A DNA stretch of 64,000 nt from Candidatus Heimdallarchaeota archaeon (GCA_011364965.1 RDOB01000003.1:472524-536523); one strand, 5' to 3'; shown: positions 37,931 to 47,063, counted from the first letter of the stretch. Made by a program: numbers and translations. Notes: generated by a model from the sequence alone, not told the origin.

Positions 37931-38506
37931 CTAAATCTTTTTTGTAGCTTTGATGAAAAACCACTTTTTATGGTTATCTGCAATTTTAAGGTGAAATTTG
38001 GTTTCATTAAGTATCTGTTTTACTACCATTAAATTACGATTCCTTTGTTTTGTACCATAACCAGTATTTATCTTCTTTCCACTAGGTAAGGTAATTTGTA
38101 GCCTTAAAATAAATAAATCATTCTGATTTGATATTGTTGCATCCCAAATCCAAAATTCCCCATTATTTTTTAAAACGCGATATGTTTCCTTGCACATTGC
38201 TCTAAATGTCTCCAAGGACATATACATTCCACTAAAGAATAATGTAGCATTGTCAAAATACTCATTAGTATAAGGAAGATCGGTTGCATCAGCTAGAATC
38301 CAATTAGCATTCAGAGCATGTGGTTTTGCCTCATCAATTTCGCTTTGAAGTTTATCTATGGCTGTAATTCGTTCTTTTCCAATTTGAGCTATGACCCCTT
38401 CTCCACCTCCTCCAATATCAATAACTGAACCATCAGGTATTGATTCAATAATAATTTTTGTCATTGGAGTAAAAAGCATTTGAATAAATGGTTTTAATCT
38501 TCTCAT
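37931..38506 (-). CDS. Small class I SAM-dependent methyltransferase
   Basis: 191 residues. Motif I is VIDIGGGGEGVIAQIG, motif II ITAIDKL, motif III ILADATDLPYTNEYFDNATL and the post-III strand YRVLKNNGEFWIWDA. It is compact, without a substrate domain beyond the Rossmann core, and the last ~50 residues (IADNHKKWFFIKATKKI) close the sheet. Substrate unknown. Gene decay lies just downstream, but this frame is intact. The next gene upstream on the same strand ends 72 bp away and may share its transcript. Confidence 0.85.
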   Translation of the reverse strand: MRRLKPFIQMLFTPMTKIIIESIPDGSVIDIGGGGEGVIAQIGKERITAIDKLQSEIDEAKPHALNANWILADATDLPYTNEYFDNATLFFSGMYMSLETFRAMCKETYRVLKNNGEFWIWDATISNQNDLFILRLQITLPSGKKINTGYGTKQRNRNLMVVKQILNETKFHLKIADNHKKWFFIKATKKI

Positions 38507-38578
38507 TCTTTTTCACTTTGCCTTAGAGAGAGTTTAATCAAAAATAAATAATCCAGAAAAGTAAATTTCTGATGACCA

Positions 38579-39571
38579 TCATGCAAGAGAATCCAAAACT
38601 GATTGTGGTAAATAAAAAGCAAACTTGCAGTTCTCATCTCCGTTAAGAACTGATGACAATAACTGCACTTTAACAGGTTGATCTAATACGGCTTCCCAAT
38701 AGTTTTTGAAGTAACCTGCGCTACAATTACAGAAAATTGGAGGAATTTGTTGATCTTCCATCAAAAAAGCTTCACGTATCCAAGGACAATGACAGTAATA
38801 ATATCGTTTCTTTTGTTCATTGGGCTCATTAAGATACTGTTTAATCATATAAGGGGTTTTTTTTATCAAAACCTGGTTTCCTTCGCGTATTCCTGTTTCA
38901 ATTGATTGATCATTTTTAACAAAATCGATAACTTGTTGATCAACTTCTTGTGTATAAAAAAGAGTCCCCTCTTCATGATGTTTCTCGAGAGTCTTTACAT
39001 AGTTTTGATGTTTGAGTCGTAAAAATTCATCAATATCCTTACTTTTAAGGAATTCTTCCCGTGGTTTTTTATAAGCCTCTCTATACTTATCACGTAATCC
39101 ATCTGCAAGGAATTCAACGCATTTTTTTCTGTCAACTTGAGCAAGGAATCGTTCTATCAATTTTTTGGTGATTTCAGGCTTCTTTTGCGGATTTGTACCA
39201 AGAGGGGGAAATGCGATGTCTTTAAAGATAATATTTCTTATTTCATCCCCAAATTCTTTAGTTAAACGTTCCGAAAAGTTGACCAATACCTCCTTGCCAT
39301 CAATAATTTCAATTGAAGCAATCAATAATTGATGATTCTTAATATAATGACCAAAACGCACAAGAGCAAGGTAATTATCAAATGAGTTCTTATTTTTTTC
39401 AATTAAATGAGTTGAGTAATTATAAACATCCTCATATGTTGCATAAATGATTGATTTATCCTTTTCAGATAGAAATTGATTAAAATCGTTAATAGTATCC
39501 ACAGTATCAGTAATCTTTTCCAAGTCTATTTTTCTTTCCATCAAGAAGTCTGTAAATCCATCTACATCCAT
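38579..39571 (-). CDS. Protein of unknown function with Cys-rich C-terminal ligand-binding-like domain
   Basis: About 330 residues from the ATG at 39571, which has GGTGAT just upstream; a TTG 14 codons earlier is in frame but poorer. The N-terminal 200 residues are helical and charged. The C-terminal ~90 have the pattern YYYCHCPWIREA, CNCSAGYFKNYWEAVL, PVKVQLLSSVLNGDENCKF, which recalls V4R or ATC-hydrolase-type small-molecule-binding domains, where a late Gxxx-Cxf strand closes the fold. Four of the cysteines (CHC, CNC) could bind a metal. No catalytic role can be named. Confidence 0.6.
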   Translation of the reverse strand: MDVDGFTDFLMERKIDLEKITDTVDTINDFNQFLSEKDKSIIYATYEDVYNYSTHLIEKNKNSFDNYLALVRFGHYIKNHQLLIASIEIIDGKEVLVNFSERLTKEFGDEIRNIIFKDIAFPPLGTNPQKKPEITKKLIERFLAQVDRKKCVEFLADGLRDKYREAYKKPREEFLKSKDIDEFLRLKHQNYVKTLEKHHEEGTLFYTQEVDQQVIDFVKNDQSIETGIREGNQVLIKKTPYMIKQYLNEPNEQKKRYYYCHCPWIREAFLMEDQQIPPIFCNCSAGYFKNYWEAVLDQPVKVQLLSSVLNGDENCKFAFYLPQSVLDSLA

Positions 39572-39877
39572 GTAATCACCCAAGATTTGAAAAATTACTA
39601 ATCTAAATGACAATTAATGACAATAATTGGCATAATTTATTAGCACTATTGTGTTGGCAATTTTCTCTTTCATTATATTTTTTTTGAAAATTAATTTGAA
39701 TCTAATGCGTTGGATGGAAGAACTAATAATCTAAACCAGAAGAATTATTAAGGTTTCCTTTTAACTCACTAATTGACAAATTTATCAACACAAAGTTCAA
39801 AAAAAGTATTCTTTCAATTATCCAAACTCCAATCAAAAGAAAGATTAAGAATGATTTTTCGAATTTGGTGACTTTTT

Positions 39878-40570
39878 CTAATAGATCTTAGGTACGAGAC
39901 GAAATTTGACTCGGTTCATGTATTCCTTATATCCTGGGAGGTGATTTACTAGCATATTTTCTTCTATTCGGATTCTATAAAGAAGCAAGAGAATAAATAA
40001 TAAAGATCCTAATAAACCGACCAACGATCCCAATGCAAGCGGAATGCAGATACAGAAAATTACTACTGTAAAATACATTGGATGTCTTATATAGCGATAT
40101 GGACCAGTAGTTATCAGTTCATGGTCTTTGTGAATAACCAATCCTTTGGAAGCATATCTATTAACCTTATTAACATAGGTCATGGCAATTAACCCAAATA
40201 TCAAGCCCATAAATCCAAGGATCTCAATATACCAAGGAAGGGGAGAGATCCTTAAAGCGTGATCAATACCAGGAAAAATCATGAGAAACACAAACACTGG
40301 TACAGCGAGAATCATGAAAGTTTTATCAGGGAAAATTTTGGTATCTGGATCATCGGTAGTATATTTGCTTCGTTTCATTAATATCGCTGGATCTTTGATT
40401 AGAGAATAGAGTAAATATAAGAATATATATACGAAAAAAATGATGATAAACAACCAACCTTCTAACCAAGAAAAATCATTAGCTGGAAGGAGGATAAGCG
40501 CTCCAAAGATAATAAACGTTATTGGAGTGTAGAAAATCATGATTAATAAGATTTTAAGGCGGTCATTCAT
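39878..40570 (-). CDS. Isoprenylcysteine carboxyl methyltransferase-like membrane enzyme (second copy)
   Basis: 230 residues, five or six membrane helices. The C-terminal signature is LITTGPYRYIRHPMYFTVVI, then RIRIEENMLVNHLPGYKEYMNRVKFRLVPKIY, matching the ICMT/PEMT family. The N-terminal region differs from the 19247-19927 copy (residues 31-100 with LEGWLFIIIFF and the polar loop RSKYTTDDPD), so the two probably have distinct substrates. It acts at the membrane with SAM. A 48-codon frame lies just upstream on the same strand. Confidence 0.85.
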   Translation of the reverse strand: MNDRLKILLIMIFYTPITFIIFGALILLPANDFSWLEGWLFIIIFFVYIFLYLLYSLIKDPAILMKRSKYTTDDPDTKIFPDKTFMILAVPVFVFLMIFPGIDHALRISPLPWYIEILGFMGLIFGLIAMTYVNKVNRYASKGLVIHKDHELITTGPYRYIRHPMYFTVVIFCICIPLALGSLVGLLGSLLFILLLLYRIRIEENMLVNHLPGYKEYMNRVKFRLVPKIY

Positions 40571-40690
40571 ATATTTCCCTCGAAAGACAGATTTAAATTA
40601 GTTCTACAAGAAGATTCACATAGTTAGGAAAAAATTACTAATATCTAGTTTTTAAGCAATTTTATTAACGCAAATTTCAATAATTGGTGC

Positions 40691-40837
40691 TTATTTAGTG
40701 GTATTAGAAAATTCGTGCTCAATTGCTTTTACAAATGCATTAAATTTGCTTTTCTCTTCCATAAATTCACCAGATAAACTTTCATTAATATTAGGATTCA
40801 AATAATTATTTATTCCTAAAATGGATATATTCAACAT
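40691..40837 (-). CDS. Possible small protein (48 residues)
   Basis: An ATG at 40837 opens a 48-codon frame (MLNISILGINNYLNPNINES... to FVKAIEHEFSNTTK) ending 120 bp before the ICMT-like gene on the same strand. The C-terminal half, EEKSKFNAFVKAIEHEF, would form an amphipathic helix. It may be an expressed small protein or another gene remnant. The remainder of 40571-40929 is promoter-like AT-rich DNA. Confidence 0.3.
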   Translation of the reverse strand: MLNISILGINNYLNPNINESLSGEFMEEKSKFNAFVKAIEHEFSNTTK

Positions 40838-40929
40838 CACATATCAAAACGATTGCGCTAATCAAAAGGATTTTATAACAACAGACACTAGATTATATGA
40901 ACCTTTTTTAAGCTAACAAACAATGACTA

Positions 40930-41388
40930 ATGGAGATCGCCAATTTGATATCAAAAAGCATATTATTTCCCCTCATTACATTATTTACCATAATCATTGG
41001 ATTAACAATTGCTTATTTCATATCACAAGAATCAATTGCTGTGAATTTAGCGGAGATTGATACTGAATTTTCACTTCACATCGGGGAGTCAGCTATCATA
41101 AAAGATCAGGGGATCAAAATTAAATTTATTGATGTATTAGAAGATTCTAGATGTCCGAGTGATGTACAATGTATATGGGAGGGAACAGTCTCCTTAATGA
41201 TAAATATAAAATATAACGAACAGGATCTAGGGAATTTTGTTCTAAATTCAACTAATTTACATAAAGCATCCTTCATGGAGTATTATGTTCAATTCAAGGA
41301 GCTAAATCCATATCCGGTTTCAACCCAGATTATTCCAAAGACAGCGTATCAAGCCACTTTTAGAGTTGCTCAATATGGACTTGATTGA
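40930..41388 (+). CDS. Membrane-anchored extracytoplasmic protein with FxDVxEDSRCPxxVxCIWxG domain
   Basis: 152 residues. One N-terminal membrane helix (about 11-33, PLITLFTIIIGLTIAYFI) anchors a small beta domain outside the cell. KFIDVLEDSRCPSDVQCIWEGTV is the signature of a small domain known from bacterial lipoproteins of unknown role; its two cysteines (about 75 and 81) may form a disulfide. No lipobox is present. It stands alone and is divergent from the small frame upstream. Confidence 0.7.
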   Translation: MEIANLISKSILFPLITLFTIIIGLTIAYFISQESIAVNLAEIDTEFSLHIGESAIIKDQGIKIKFIDVLEDSRCPSDVQCIWEGTVSLMINIKYNEQDLGNFVLNSTNLHKASFMEYYVQFKELNPYPVSTQIIPKTAYQATFRVAQYGLD

Positions 41389-41820
41389 GATTTTTGATAT
41401 TACATGTGATATATGACATACTTGTAGAGGCAAATTAATAGCGAATTTTCAAGCTATTTTACAAATAGTGATCGCAATCTTCATCATATTCTGTTTTTGC
41501 CCTGGAATTGCAATCTTATTAGCTATCAACTTTTCTTTTATAATTATTGTAACTTATGAACACTAATATTTCAAATTTAATTGATTTAAATAAATAAAAT
41601 GGATATATTGAAGTTTGTGAAAGAATTATCCCTGCTTTCAACCTTTACTCAAGCTATTGCTTTAAAGAGGCTTCCAAGAAACATGAGTTTGTCATAAGAT
41701 TGAAATAAACATCTAAAGAAGGATTATTTTATCATACCAAGTTTCTTTCCTTCTTTATAACATAATTCCTGAATTTAAAAGCATTTTCGAAAAGTCCCTA
41801 AGGGGGATAAATGTTCAATT
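41389..41820. other. Intergenic gap with a start-less hydrophobic frame
   Basis: About 430 bases between convergent genes. The plus strand around 41440-41565 reads a hydrophobic stretch (IVIAIFIIFCFCPGIAILLA) without a plausible start, perhaps a relic of a membrane segment. No RNA gene or strong hairpin was seen. Confidence 0.3.
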
Positions 41821-42210
41821 TCAAGTAGAGGCCTTAATACCAAAATCAATTCTGGAGGGAATTAGGATCCCATAGATTTTCTTGGTCAATTTATGGAATT
41901 GAATTTGTAATTGCTTATCTTGATCACCATGACTAGCAATATAATCCCAAGCATCTCGGGTAAGGCCATAATGCTGCAATCTGTCATTTATTATTTGTTC
42001 AAATGAATAAATTCCGTCTTGATATGAAATCGCCTTACTTAGTATCAAATCGAATTCAATAGCTAATTGTAAGTAAATCTTTTGCTCAGTTGAGGTTAGT
42101 TTGGATGAGGCAAGGGATTTGGGAAAAATAAAATCCAATGGTAAATGATAACTAAGCTTGATTGTGTTCAAGTCTTCTTCAGTTTCTTTATCTTCTATCA
42201 TAACTTTCAT
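41821..42210 (-). CDS. Hypothetical soluble protein
   Basis: 129 residues, mainly helical and acidic at the start (MIEDKETEEDLNTIK). Segments such as LPLDFIFPKSLASSKLTSTE and RLQHYGLTRDAWDYIASHGD look ordered and conserved in style, but I recognise no family. It stands alone. A perfect inverted repeat TTACACA-CA-TGTGTAA lies about 75 bp upstream of the start and suggests specific regulation. Confidence 0.6.
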   Translation of the reverse strand: MKVMIEDKETEEDLNTIKLSYHLPLDFIFPKSLASSKLTSTEQKIYLQLAIEFDLILSKAISYQDGIYSFEQIINDRLQHYGLTRDAWDYIASHGDQDKQLQIQFHKLTKKIYGILIPSRIDFGIKAST

Positions 42211-42283
42211 TTCCTTGTGTTTTGTCTAGTAAAGGAGATTTTCTCTGGATATTTCAATGAAATAGATAGAAAAATAGTTTGAG

Positions 42284-42299
42284 TTACACACATGTGTAA
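42284..42299. promoter_or_regulatory. 16-bp inverted repeat upstream of hypothetical gene
   Basis: TTACACA-CA-TGTGTAA has perfect 7-bp arms. It sits 74 bp before the start of the 129-residue hypothetical protein, in otherwise featureless DNA, where an operator would be expected. Confidence 0.4.
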
Positions 42300-42837
42300 A
42301 TAAGTCATCTCCATAAAAATTCAATTCACGAAAAAATGACCTAAATTACTCTTTAATGGACAGAAAGCATATATCTGGTTTTTTTTAATATTTAAGTAAA
42401 GAAACGTCTATTTGCTCACAATGGGAATATATACTTACTTTTTATCTTCTAAAAAGTATTTCAGAATTGTCAAAATCTGAATTAGGTTTAATCCTGATCC
42501 TGTTTCTACATCATAGAAATTATTGAGCTTTTGAAAAGCAAAATTTTAGAAAAAAAATTAATTTTCATCTATTAAATTAAAAATAACATTGATGGACTAA
42601 TTTACTTGATTTAAGAGAAGATTTAGTGTTCCATTCCTTTATTAGATAAACTAATACCGTGAACCAATTTCCCAAAGGATTACCAAGAACTTCTGAAGGT
42701 AAATTACTAGTATCTATATTTAGATTTTAATAAAGAACATATTTCACAGTATTTTACCAACGTATAGATTACCAAAATCTGAGTATTTAAAAGGTGAAAA
42801 ACATCCTGATTAAGTGGAAAATTTCCGAGGAATGATG
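42300..42837. other. Intergenic gap with a short possible relic
   Basis: On the minus strand, 42435-42548 reads a start-less coding-like piece (NFAFQKLNNFYDVETGSGL, then LIQILTILKYFLEDKK and stop). It may be the 3' end of a lost gene. A TATA-like TATTTAAAAG near 42784-42793 probably serves the GNAT gene. Nothing else was seen. Confidence 0.3.
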
Positions 42838-43740
42838 ATGCCAAATATTGAAATTAGAGGATTTAATCCAGATCGATTAGAAGAATTAGCAAAAGAGCAA
42901 ACACAAATATATAATGAAGCAACCTCTAAATTACCTGAATATGCACCAGCTAAGGTTGAAGATACCATTACGAGGTTCAAAAGGGAAACTTTTGATCAAA
43001 GTCGAATGTTCTATGCATATGAAGGAGAGAAATTGTTGGGATATTCGGGTTTGACTGGACGAAACGAGCAGGAAAACCGACGAGGAGTGGGATATCCTTG
43101 GTTAAGAGAAGGAACTCCAGATATTGTTAGAGATCAATTATATGAGGCAATGGAAACAAAATGTAGACAAGAGGGAACAGCTTTACTAAGAGTTTATGGT
43201 TCTCCGCGTTACCCTGAACAATTGAACTTCTTTAAATCGAAAAAATTCAAAATAGAAGTCGAATTCTTAGTACATCATAAAGATTTAAAGACCAATGAGT
43301 TTAAAATTCCAAATAAATACATTTTCCGGGAGTTAAAGAAAGAGGATTTACCTGTATTAGAAAAAGTATCGCAAAATGACCCTAAAATGAAATCCCCATT
43401 TATTGCGTCTGATTTTGAGCAGTACATGAATTCAACAGATTATGATGCAGAAAGTATAGTTATTGCAGAAAAAAATGGATCTGTAGTTGGATTCTATGGG
43501 ATGTTTATCCCCCCAGATCCAGATAATGAAAAAGTATATTTTGGGGGAGTAGCAATTCATGGAGATTATCAAGAAATAGAACCATACCTCCTCATGGAAC
43601 TAGAAAACAGAGCAATCAAACGAGGAAAAAAGAAATTTGAGATAACATTCTTTCCTGATTCTCCCCGCTTACCATTTGCAAAAGAACGAGGTTACATCTT
43701 AACAGAACATAGTTACCAACTAGATAAAAGACTTGATTAA
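42838..43740 (+). CDS. GNAT-family acetyltransferase with tandem GNAT-like domains
   Basis: About 300 residues. The N-terminal half (IEIRGFNPDRLEELAKEQTQ..., AYEGEKLLGYSGL) and the C-terminal half (YIFRELKKEDLPVLEKVSQ, SIVIAEKNGSVVGFYGMFI, VYFGGVAIHGDY) each follow the GNAT strand order, the second better preserved. The usual R/Q-x-x-G-x-G/A CoA loop is not obvious in either, so the acetyl donor site may be altered. The frame opens at GTG 42814, but GAGGA at 42827-42831 is correctly spaced for ATG 42838. Substrate unknown. Confidence 0.75.
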   Translation: MPNIEIRGFNPDRLEELAKEQTQIYNEATSKLPEYAPAKVEDTITRFKRETFDQSRMFYAYEGEKLLGYSGLTGRNEQENRRGVGYPWLREGTPDIVRDQLYEAMETKCRQEGTALLRVYGSPRYPEQLNFFKSKKFKIEVEFLVHHKDLKTNEFKIPNKYIFRELKKEDLPVLEKVSQNDPKMKSPFIASDFEQYMNSTDYDAESIVIAEKNGSVVGFYGMFIPPDPDNEKVYFGGVAIHGDYQEIEPYLLMELENRAIKRGKKKFEITFFPDSPRLPFAKERGYILTEHSYQLDKRLD

Positions 43741-43789
43741 TCAATCACCTCTGTGAAAACTTGAATCGATTTATATTTTCAAATTCATG

Positions 43790-44070
43790 GTGTTTCAACC
43801 AATTTCATTCGATTCTGGGCATTTAAAAAGTAACAGCTGAGTACCCAACAAGTAGAATTCCAGTGAAACGTAAAATGCACATCCAATTAGAAGCTTTCAA
43901 AATACCCAATCAGAATGCGATCACAAGAATATTATATACAAAATAAAGCAGAATAACGATTGAACTTGAAAGAGTACGAATGGTGCTTATTTAACTAATA
44001 TATTGAGATGTAAAATCATAATTCCCCTATAACAAACCTCCGAGTATACCAGTACCACTATAAAGTAGTG
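43790..44070 (-). pseudogene. DUF998 membrane protein pseudogene with several in-frame stops
   Basis: One continuous minus-strand frame reads LYSGTGILGGLL*, GNYDFTSQYIS*, ISTIRTLSSSIVILLYFVYN, ILVIAF*, LGILKASN... and RFTGILLVGYSAVTF*MPRI. This matches the DUF998 pattern (QYISELSAIGAPTR, a helix, IAFGLGVxxSA, LRxTGxLLVGYG). The frame is kept while stops replace what should be Glu (ISELS) and Gly (AFGLG), so point mutations rather than indels broke it. The 3' part is missing. The surrounding gap 43741-44166 holds nothing else. Confidence 0.55.
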
Positions 44071-44166
44071 AAGAGAAGATATCACAGATGAAGAAGAATT
44101 TTCTTGGTTACCGTGGAGTTTCAACCATTTTAAACCCCATCAGTAAATAATATTGGATTGCTTTCC

Positions 44167-45363
44167 TTAGTCGCGGTAAGGATCTCTTATACCAATTGAA
44201 CGGTACATTGCTGTACGTAGAGCGAAGTCTCTTGGATCTATAAGAGCCATACCCATCCCGTTGGGGACATAAGCATATCCAATCTTGGCTTGTGGGTTAG
44301 CAAATCCAAATGAACCTCCTGTTCCGGGCATCCCAAATGAGCTGGGAGCTCCAAAGGGATTCTTCGGAGAGGGTCTCATGAAACCAAGCGAGAATGGTGT
44401 CTCCTGTTTAAAGGCCAAGTCTCGGAATCCTTGTTGTGGTGCCACTGGTAGCGCCATCAGTTGTTGTAATGTTTCCTCTCGTATTCCAAGCTCCTTTCCA
44501 CCTGTCGCAAAGACACTGTATGCATGAGCAATCGCACGAGCTGTTCCCACTCCTCCTCCTGAAGGAACCTCGAAACTTCTGGTGTATATGCACTCTTTGT
44601 CTAATGAAATGTCAGTTCCTAACAATGATCTGCGGAATACTGAGCGTGGATTCATCGATGCCAGAATCAACGATAATGGCATTCCTCGCATTGATAAAAG
44701 GCTGATTTTGGCTTGTCGGAGGGTAGCTAGCCTGTTATCTGGAATTTCTTCTGGAAGACTGATGTAGAAGTCAAGGCCAAGCGGAGTTGCAATTTCATCC
44801 TGAAAGTACTGCCCTATACTGCGACCTTTGGGATCAACTCGGCGCAAAAGCTCGCTTTGGTAGTATCCAAGGGTAATAGCATGGTAACCTTGCCTTGTTC
44901 CTGGTTCCCAAGCCGGTTTTTGTTGCGCCAGGATTACTGCTAAGCGATTAAGGTTTGCTATAAGATCCTTATTATTTTGTCCCTCGAATTCAAAAAGACC
45001 AGCTTGATGTGCCAGTAATTGCCTGATAGTGATTTTTTCCTTGCCTTGTTGAGCAAATTCAGGCCAATACCTTGAGATAGGCTCGTCATAGTCAAAAAAT
45101 CCCTGTGAATTAGCAAGTGCCATAGCTAGACCAGCTAATCCCTTTGTAGTCGACCAAACGATCACCATTGTGTCTTCTTCCCAAGGTTCTCTTGTAGTTT
45201 CATTCCTGATGCCACCCCATAGGTCTACTACTTTTTCTCCCTGATAATAAATGCAACAGGCAGCCCCAAGCTCATTACGCCTCTCGAAGTTTTCAGCGAA
45301 GGCTTCGCGCACAGCTTCAAATCCGGGTTTAACAAAACCTGATACCGCACTTTTTTTGCCCAC
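44167..45363 (-). CDS. Serine hydrolase of the beta-lactamase / esterase EstB family
   Basis: 398 residues with the SxxK motif STTK (71-74), the Tyr motif as GYHAITLGY (about 160) and GTGGSFGF in place of the KTG-type strand. WEPGTRQGYHAITLGYY and PLGLDFYI are typical of class C-like esterases. There is no signal peptide, so it is probably a cytoplasmic esterase or amidase rather than an antibiotic resistance enzyme. The DNA is far more GC-rich than the surroundings (31 of 60 G/C at 44821-44880), suggesting acquisition. It is divergent from the degenerate E2-type acyltransferase. Confidence 0.88.
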   Translation of the reverse strand: MGKKSAVSGFVKPGFEAVREAFAENFERRNELGAACCIYYQGEKVVDLWGGIRNETTREPWEEDTMVIVWSTTKGLAGLAMALANSQGFFDYDEPISRYWPEFAQQGKEKITIRQLLAHQAGLFEFEGQNNKDLIANLNRLAVILAQQKPAWEPGTRQGYHAITLGYYQSELLRRVDPKGRSIGQYFQDEIATPLGLDFYISLPEEIPDNRLATLRQAKISLLSMRGMPLSLILASMNPRSVFRRSLLGTDISLDKECIYTRSFEVPSGGGVGTARAIAHAYSVFATGGKELGIREETLQQLMALPVAPQQGFRDLAFKQETPFSLGFMRPSPKNPFGAPSSFGMPGTGGSFGFANPQAKIGYAYVPNGMGMALIDPRDFALRTAMYRSIGIRDPYRD

Positions 45364-45501
45364 TTCGATTCACCGTGTTGTTTATAAAGAAAATGATTAA
45401 CAAAAATTTATTAAATATTTATATATAGTGTGGAGATACATAAAAGGTACAAAGTGCTTAGGCATTTCAGTTCTCACGCTTGGAAATGAGGTTTTTTGTT
45501 T

Positions 45502-46335
45502 ATGACTACAGGAAAGCAAGACTCAGAGGTGAAACCTGAAGATTCAGGAGGTAATATTCCTTTCAGGGAAATAACCCGCAGATCCACTGGGCCCATAGAC
45601 CTTCTTAACAACATTGCACCGAAAAATCGAATCTACGGACTGGTTGAAATCGATGTCACCAAAGCACGTAAGTTTATCTCGGAGAATGAAGCGAAAACTG
45701 GGGAGAAACTGTCCTTCACAGCTTGGGTGATAAAGTGCATTGCTCAAGCCATAAGCGAACATAGAGAAATCCAAGCCTTCAAGAAAGGGAAGATGAAGCT
45801 CATTGTTTTCGATGATGTCGACGTTGGCATGATTATCGAACGACAGGTAAAATCAGAAAGGTTCCCAACCCAATATATCGTTAGAAAGGCAAATGAAAAG
45901 AGTTTCAGGCAGATTCATGATGAAATTCGCCGAGCTCAGAAACCAAACACTAGTGAATCTATCGTTACTGGTGAAGGAATTCCTAATTCAGTTAGTATCT
46001 TTCTTCGCCTGCCAGGCCCTTTAAAAAAGCCTTTTTGGTGGAAAATTAGGTCGGATCCTTTTCTGAGGAAGCGTCTCATGGGTACTGTTGGCGTCACAGC
46101 ACTAGGCATGTTCGGGAAGGGGGGTGGATGGGCCATTCCAATCGGTTTGCACTCTGTGGTCTTCGCATTGGGAGGAATCAGCAGAAAACCAAGAGATCTG
46201 GCTAATCCAGTTGATATTGTTGAATACCTCTGCACAACTGTTATGTTCGATGAGGAAGTGTCATTTGGAGCCCCCGCAACCCGGTTCCTTGCTAAACTTT
46301 CAGAACTCATGCAGACGGGGTTTGGTCTCGAATGA
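45502..46335 (+). CDS. E2-type acyltransferase-fold protein lacking the catalytic His/Asp
   Basis: About 277 residues, homologous over its length to the 20197-21024 protein (shared ITKARxxxxxYxxKTG-like start, GTVGVTALGMFG with the Trp-Ala-Ile-Pro strand, GAPATRF near the end). The active site that reads FDHDIIDGAPATRF in the paralog reads FDEEVSFGAPATRF here, so both catalytic residues of HxxxDG are gone while the rest is conserved. It may be a binding or regulatory protein. ATG 45502 is preferred over TTG 45496. Like its divergent neighbour it is GC-richer than the flanks, and the pair shares an AT-rich bidirectional promoter (about 45410-45430). Confidence 0.8.
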   Translation: MTTGKQDSEVKPEDSGGNIPFREITRRSTGPIDLLNNIAPKNRIYGLVEIDVTKARKFISENEAKTGEKLSFTAWVIKCIAQAISEHREIQAFKKGKMKLIVFDDVDVGMIIERQVKSERFPTQYIVRKANEKSFRQIHDEIRRAQKPNTSESIVTGEGIPNSVSIFLRLPGPLKKPFWWKIRSDPFLRKRLMGTVGVTALGMFGKGGGWAIPIGLHSVVFALGGISRKPRDLANPVDIVEYLCTTVMFDEEVSFGAPATRFLAKLSELMQTGFGLE

Positions 46336-46501
46336 TTGATAGTGTGGGGATATTTGAGATTGAGGTATTCATCCAATAGAATAGTACCCTCATATTCCAT
46401 CCTCAACGATTCATTCACAAGAGTGTAATACCAATTCAATGATTTAGCAGAAGTACTAAAAGAAAAAGATAGATTAGACATTTTATAGCGGAGATGATGC
46501 A

Positions 46502-46966
46502 GTGAAAATTCTTGTAGCATTTGATTCAAAATATGGAAACACAAAAACTGTAGCAGAAACTATTGTAGATGGTATGGAAGCAATTGGGGACATTAATGTT
46601 ACACTCATCAATATGAAAAAAGTTGATTTCAAGAAGCTAGATGAATATGATGCAATCGTAATGGGTTGTCCTACTCATTTTGGGAAGGCAACTAGAACAG
46701 CTATGAAATTCATTGAGAGACTTGGAAAAACTAGTGAAACAGGAAAGCCAATAGCCACCTTTGATACGTACTTTAAAACTGATTTCGAAAAAGCAGTAAA
46801 GAAGATGGAGAAAAAAATAAGAGAGGAAATATCTGGATCTCAACTGTTACTTCCAAGCTTATCTATAGAAGTTGAGGATATGAAGGGACCCATCTTGGAG
46901 AAAGAATTACCTAAATGTAGAGAATTCGGAAAACGGATTGTTTCTCAACTTAAATCTGAATTTTAG
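46502..46966 (+). CDS. Flavodoxin-like protein
   Basis: 154 residues. The FMN phosphate loop is SKYGNTKTVAETIVDGM (about 9-25), and the second loop MGCPTHFGKATRTAMKFIER contacts the isoalloxazine ring. ATFDTYFKTDFEKAVKKM supplies the third strand. The length fits a short flavodoxin or flavodoxin-domain oxidoreductase, acting as a single-electron carrier in the cytoplasm. Start is GTG. The upstream gap has coding-like antisense sequence judged to be chance. It does not share a transcript with the GC-rich neighbour. Confidence 0.88.
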   Translation: MKILVAFDSKYGNTKTVAETIVDGMEAIGDINVTLINMKKVDFKKLDEYDAIVMGCPTHFGKATRTAMKFIERLGKTSETGKPIATFDTYFKTDFEKAVKKMEKKIREEISGSQLLLPSLSIEVEDMKGPILEKELPKCREFGKRIVSQLKSEF

Positions 46967-47063
46967 ATGGAATCTTTGATAATTCAAAATTGAAAATGAC
47001 TCGACAAAGGAAATAAACTGGCTTTGTTGCACAATTCAGAGCTTTTTCTATAATTCCATTTTG

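Noticed and set aside
44167-45363. Antibiotic-resistance beta-lactamase
   Set aside because: No signal peptide and the Tyr and KTG-region motifs are those of cytoplasmic EstB-like esterases.
46336-46544. Minus-strand reading frame running from the flavodoxin start region through the gap into the acyltransferase gene
   Set aside because: Most of it is antisense to two well-supported genes; only ~50 codons lie in the gap and no family pattern or start signal was found.
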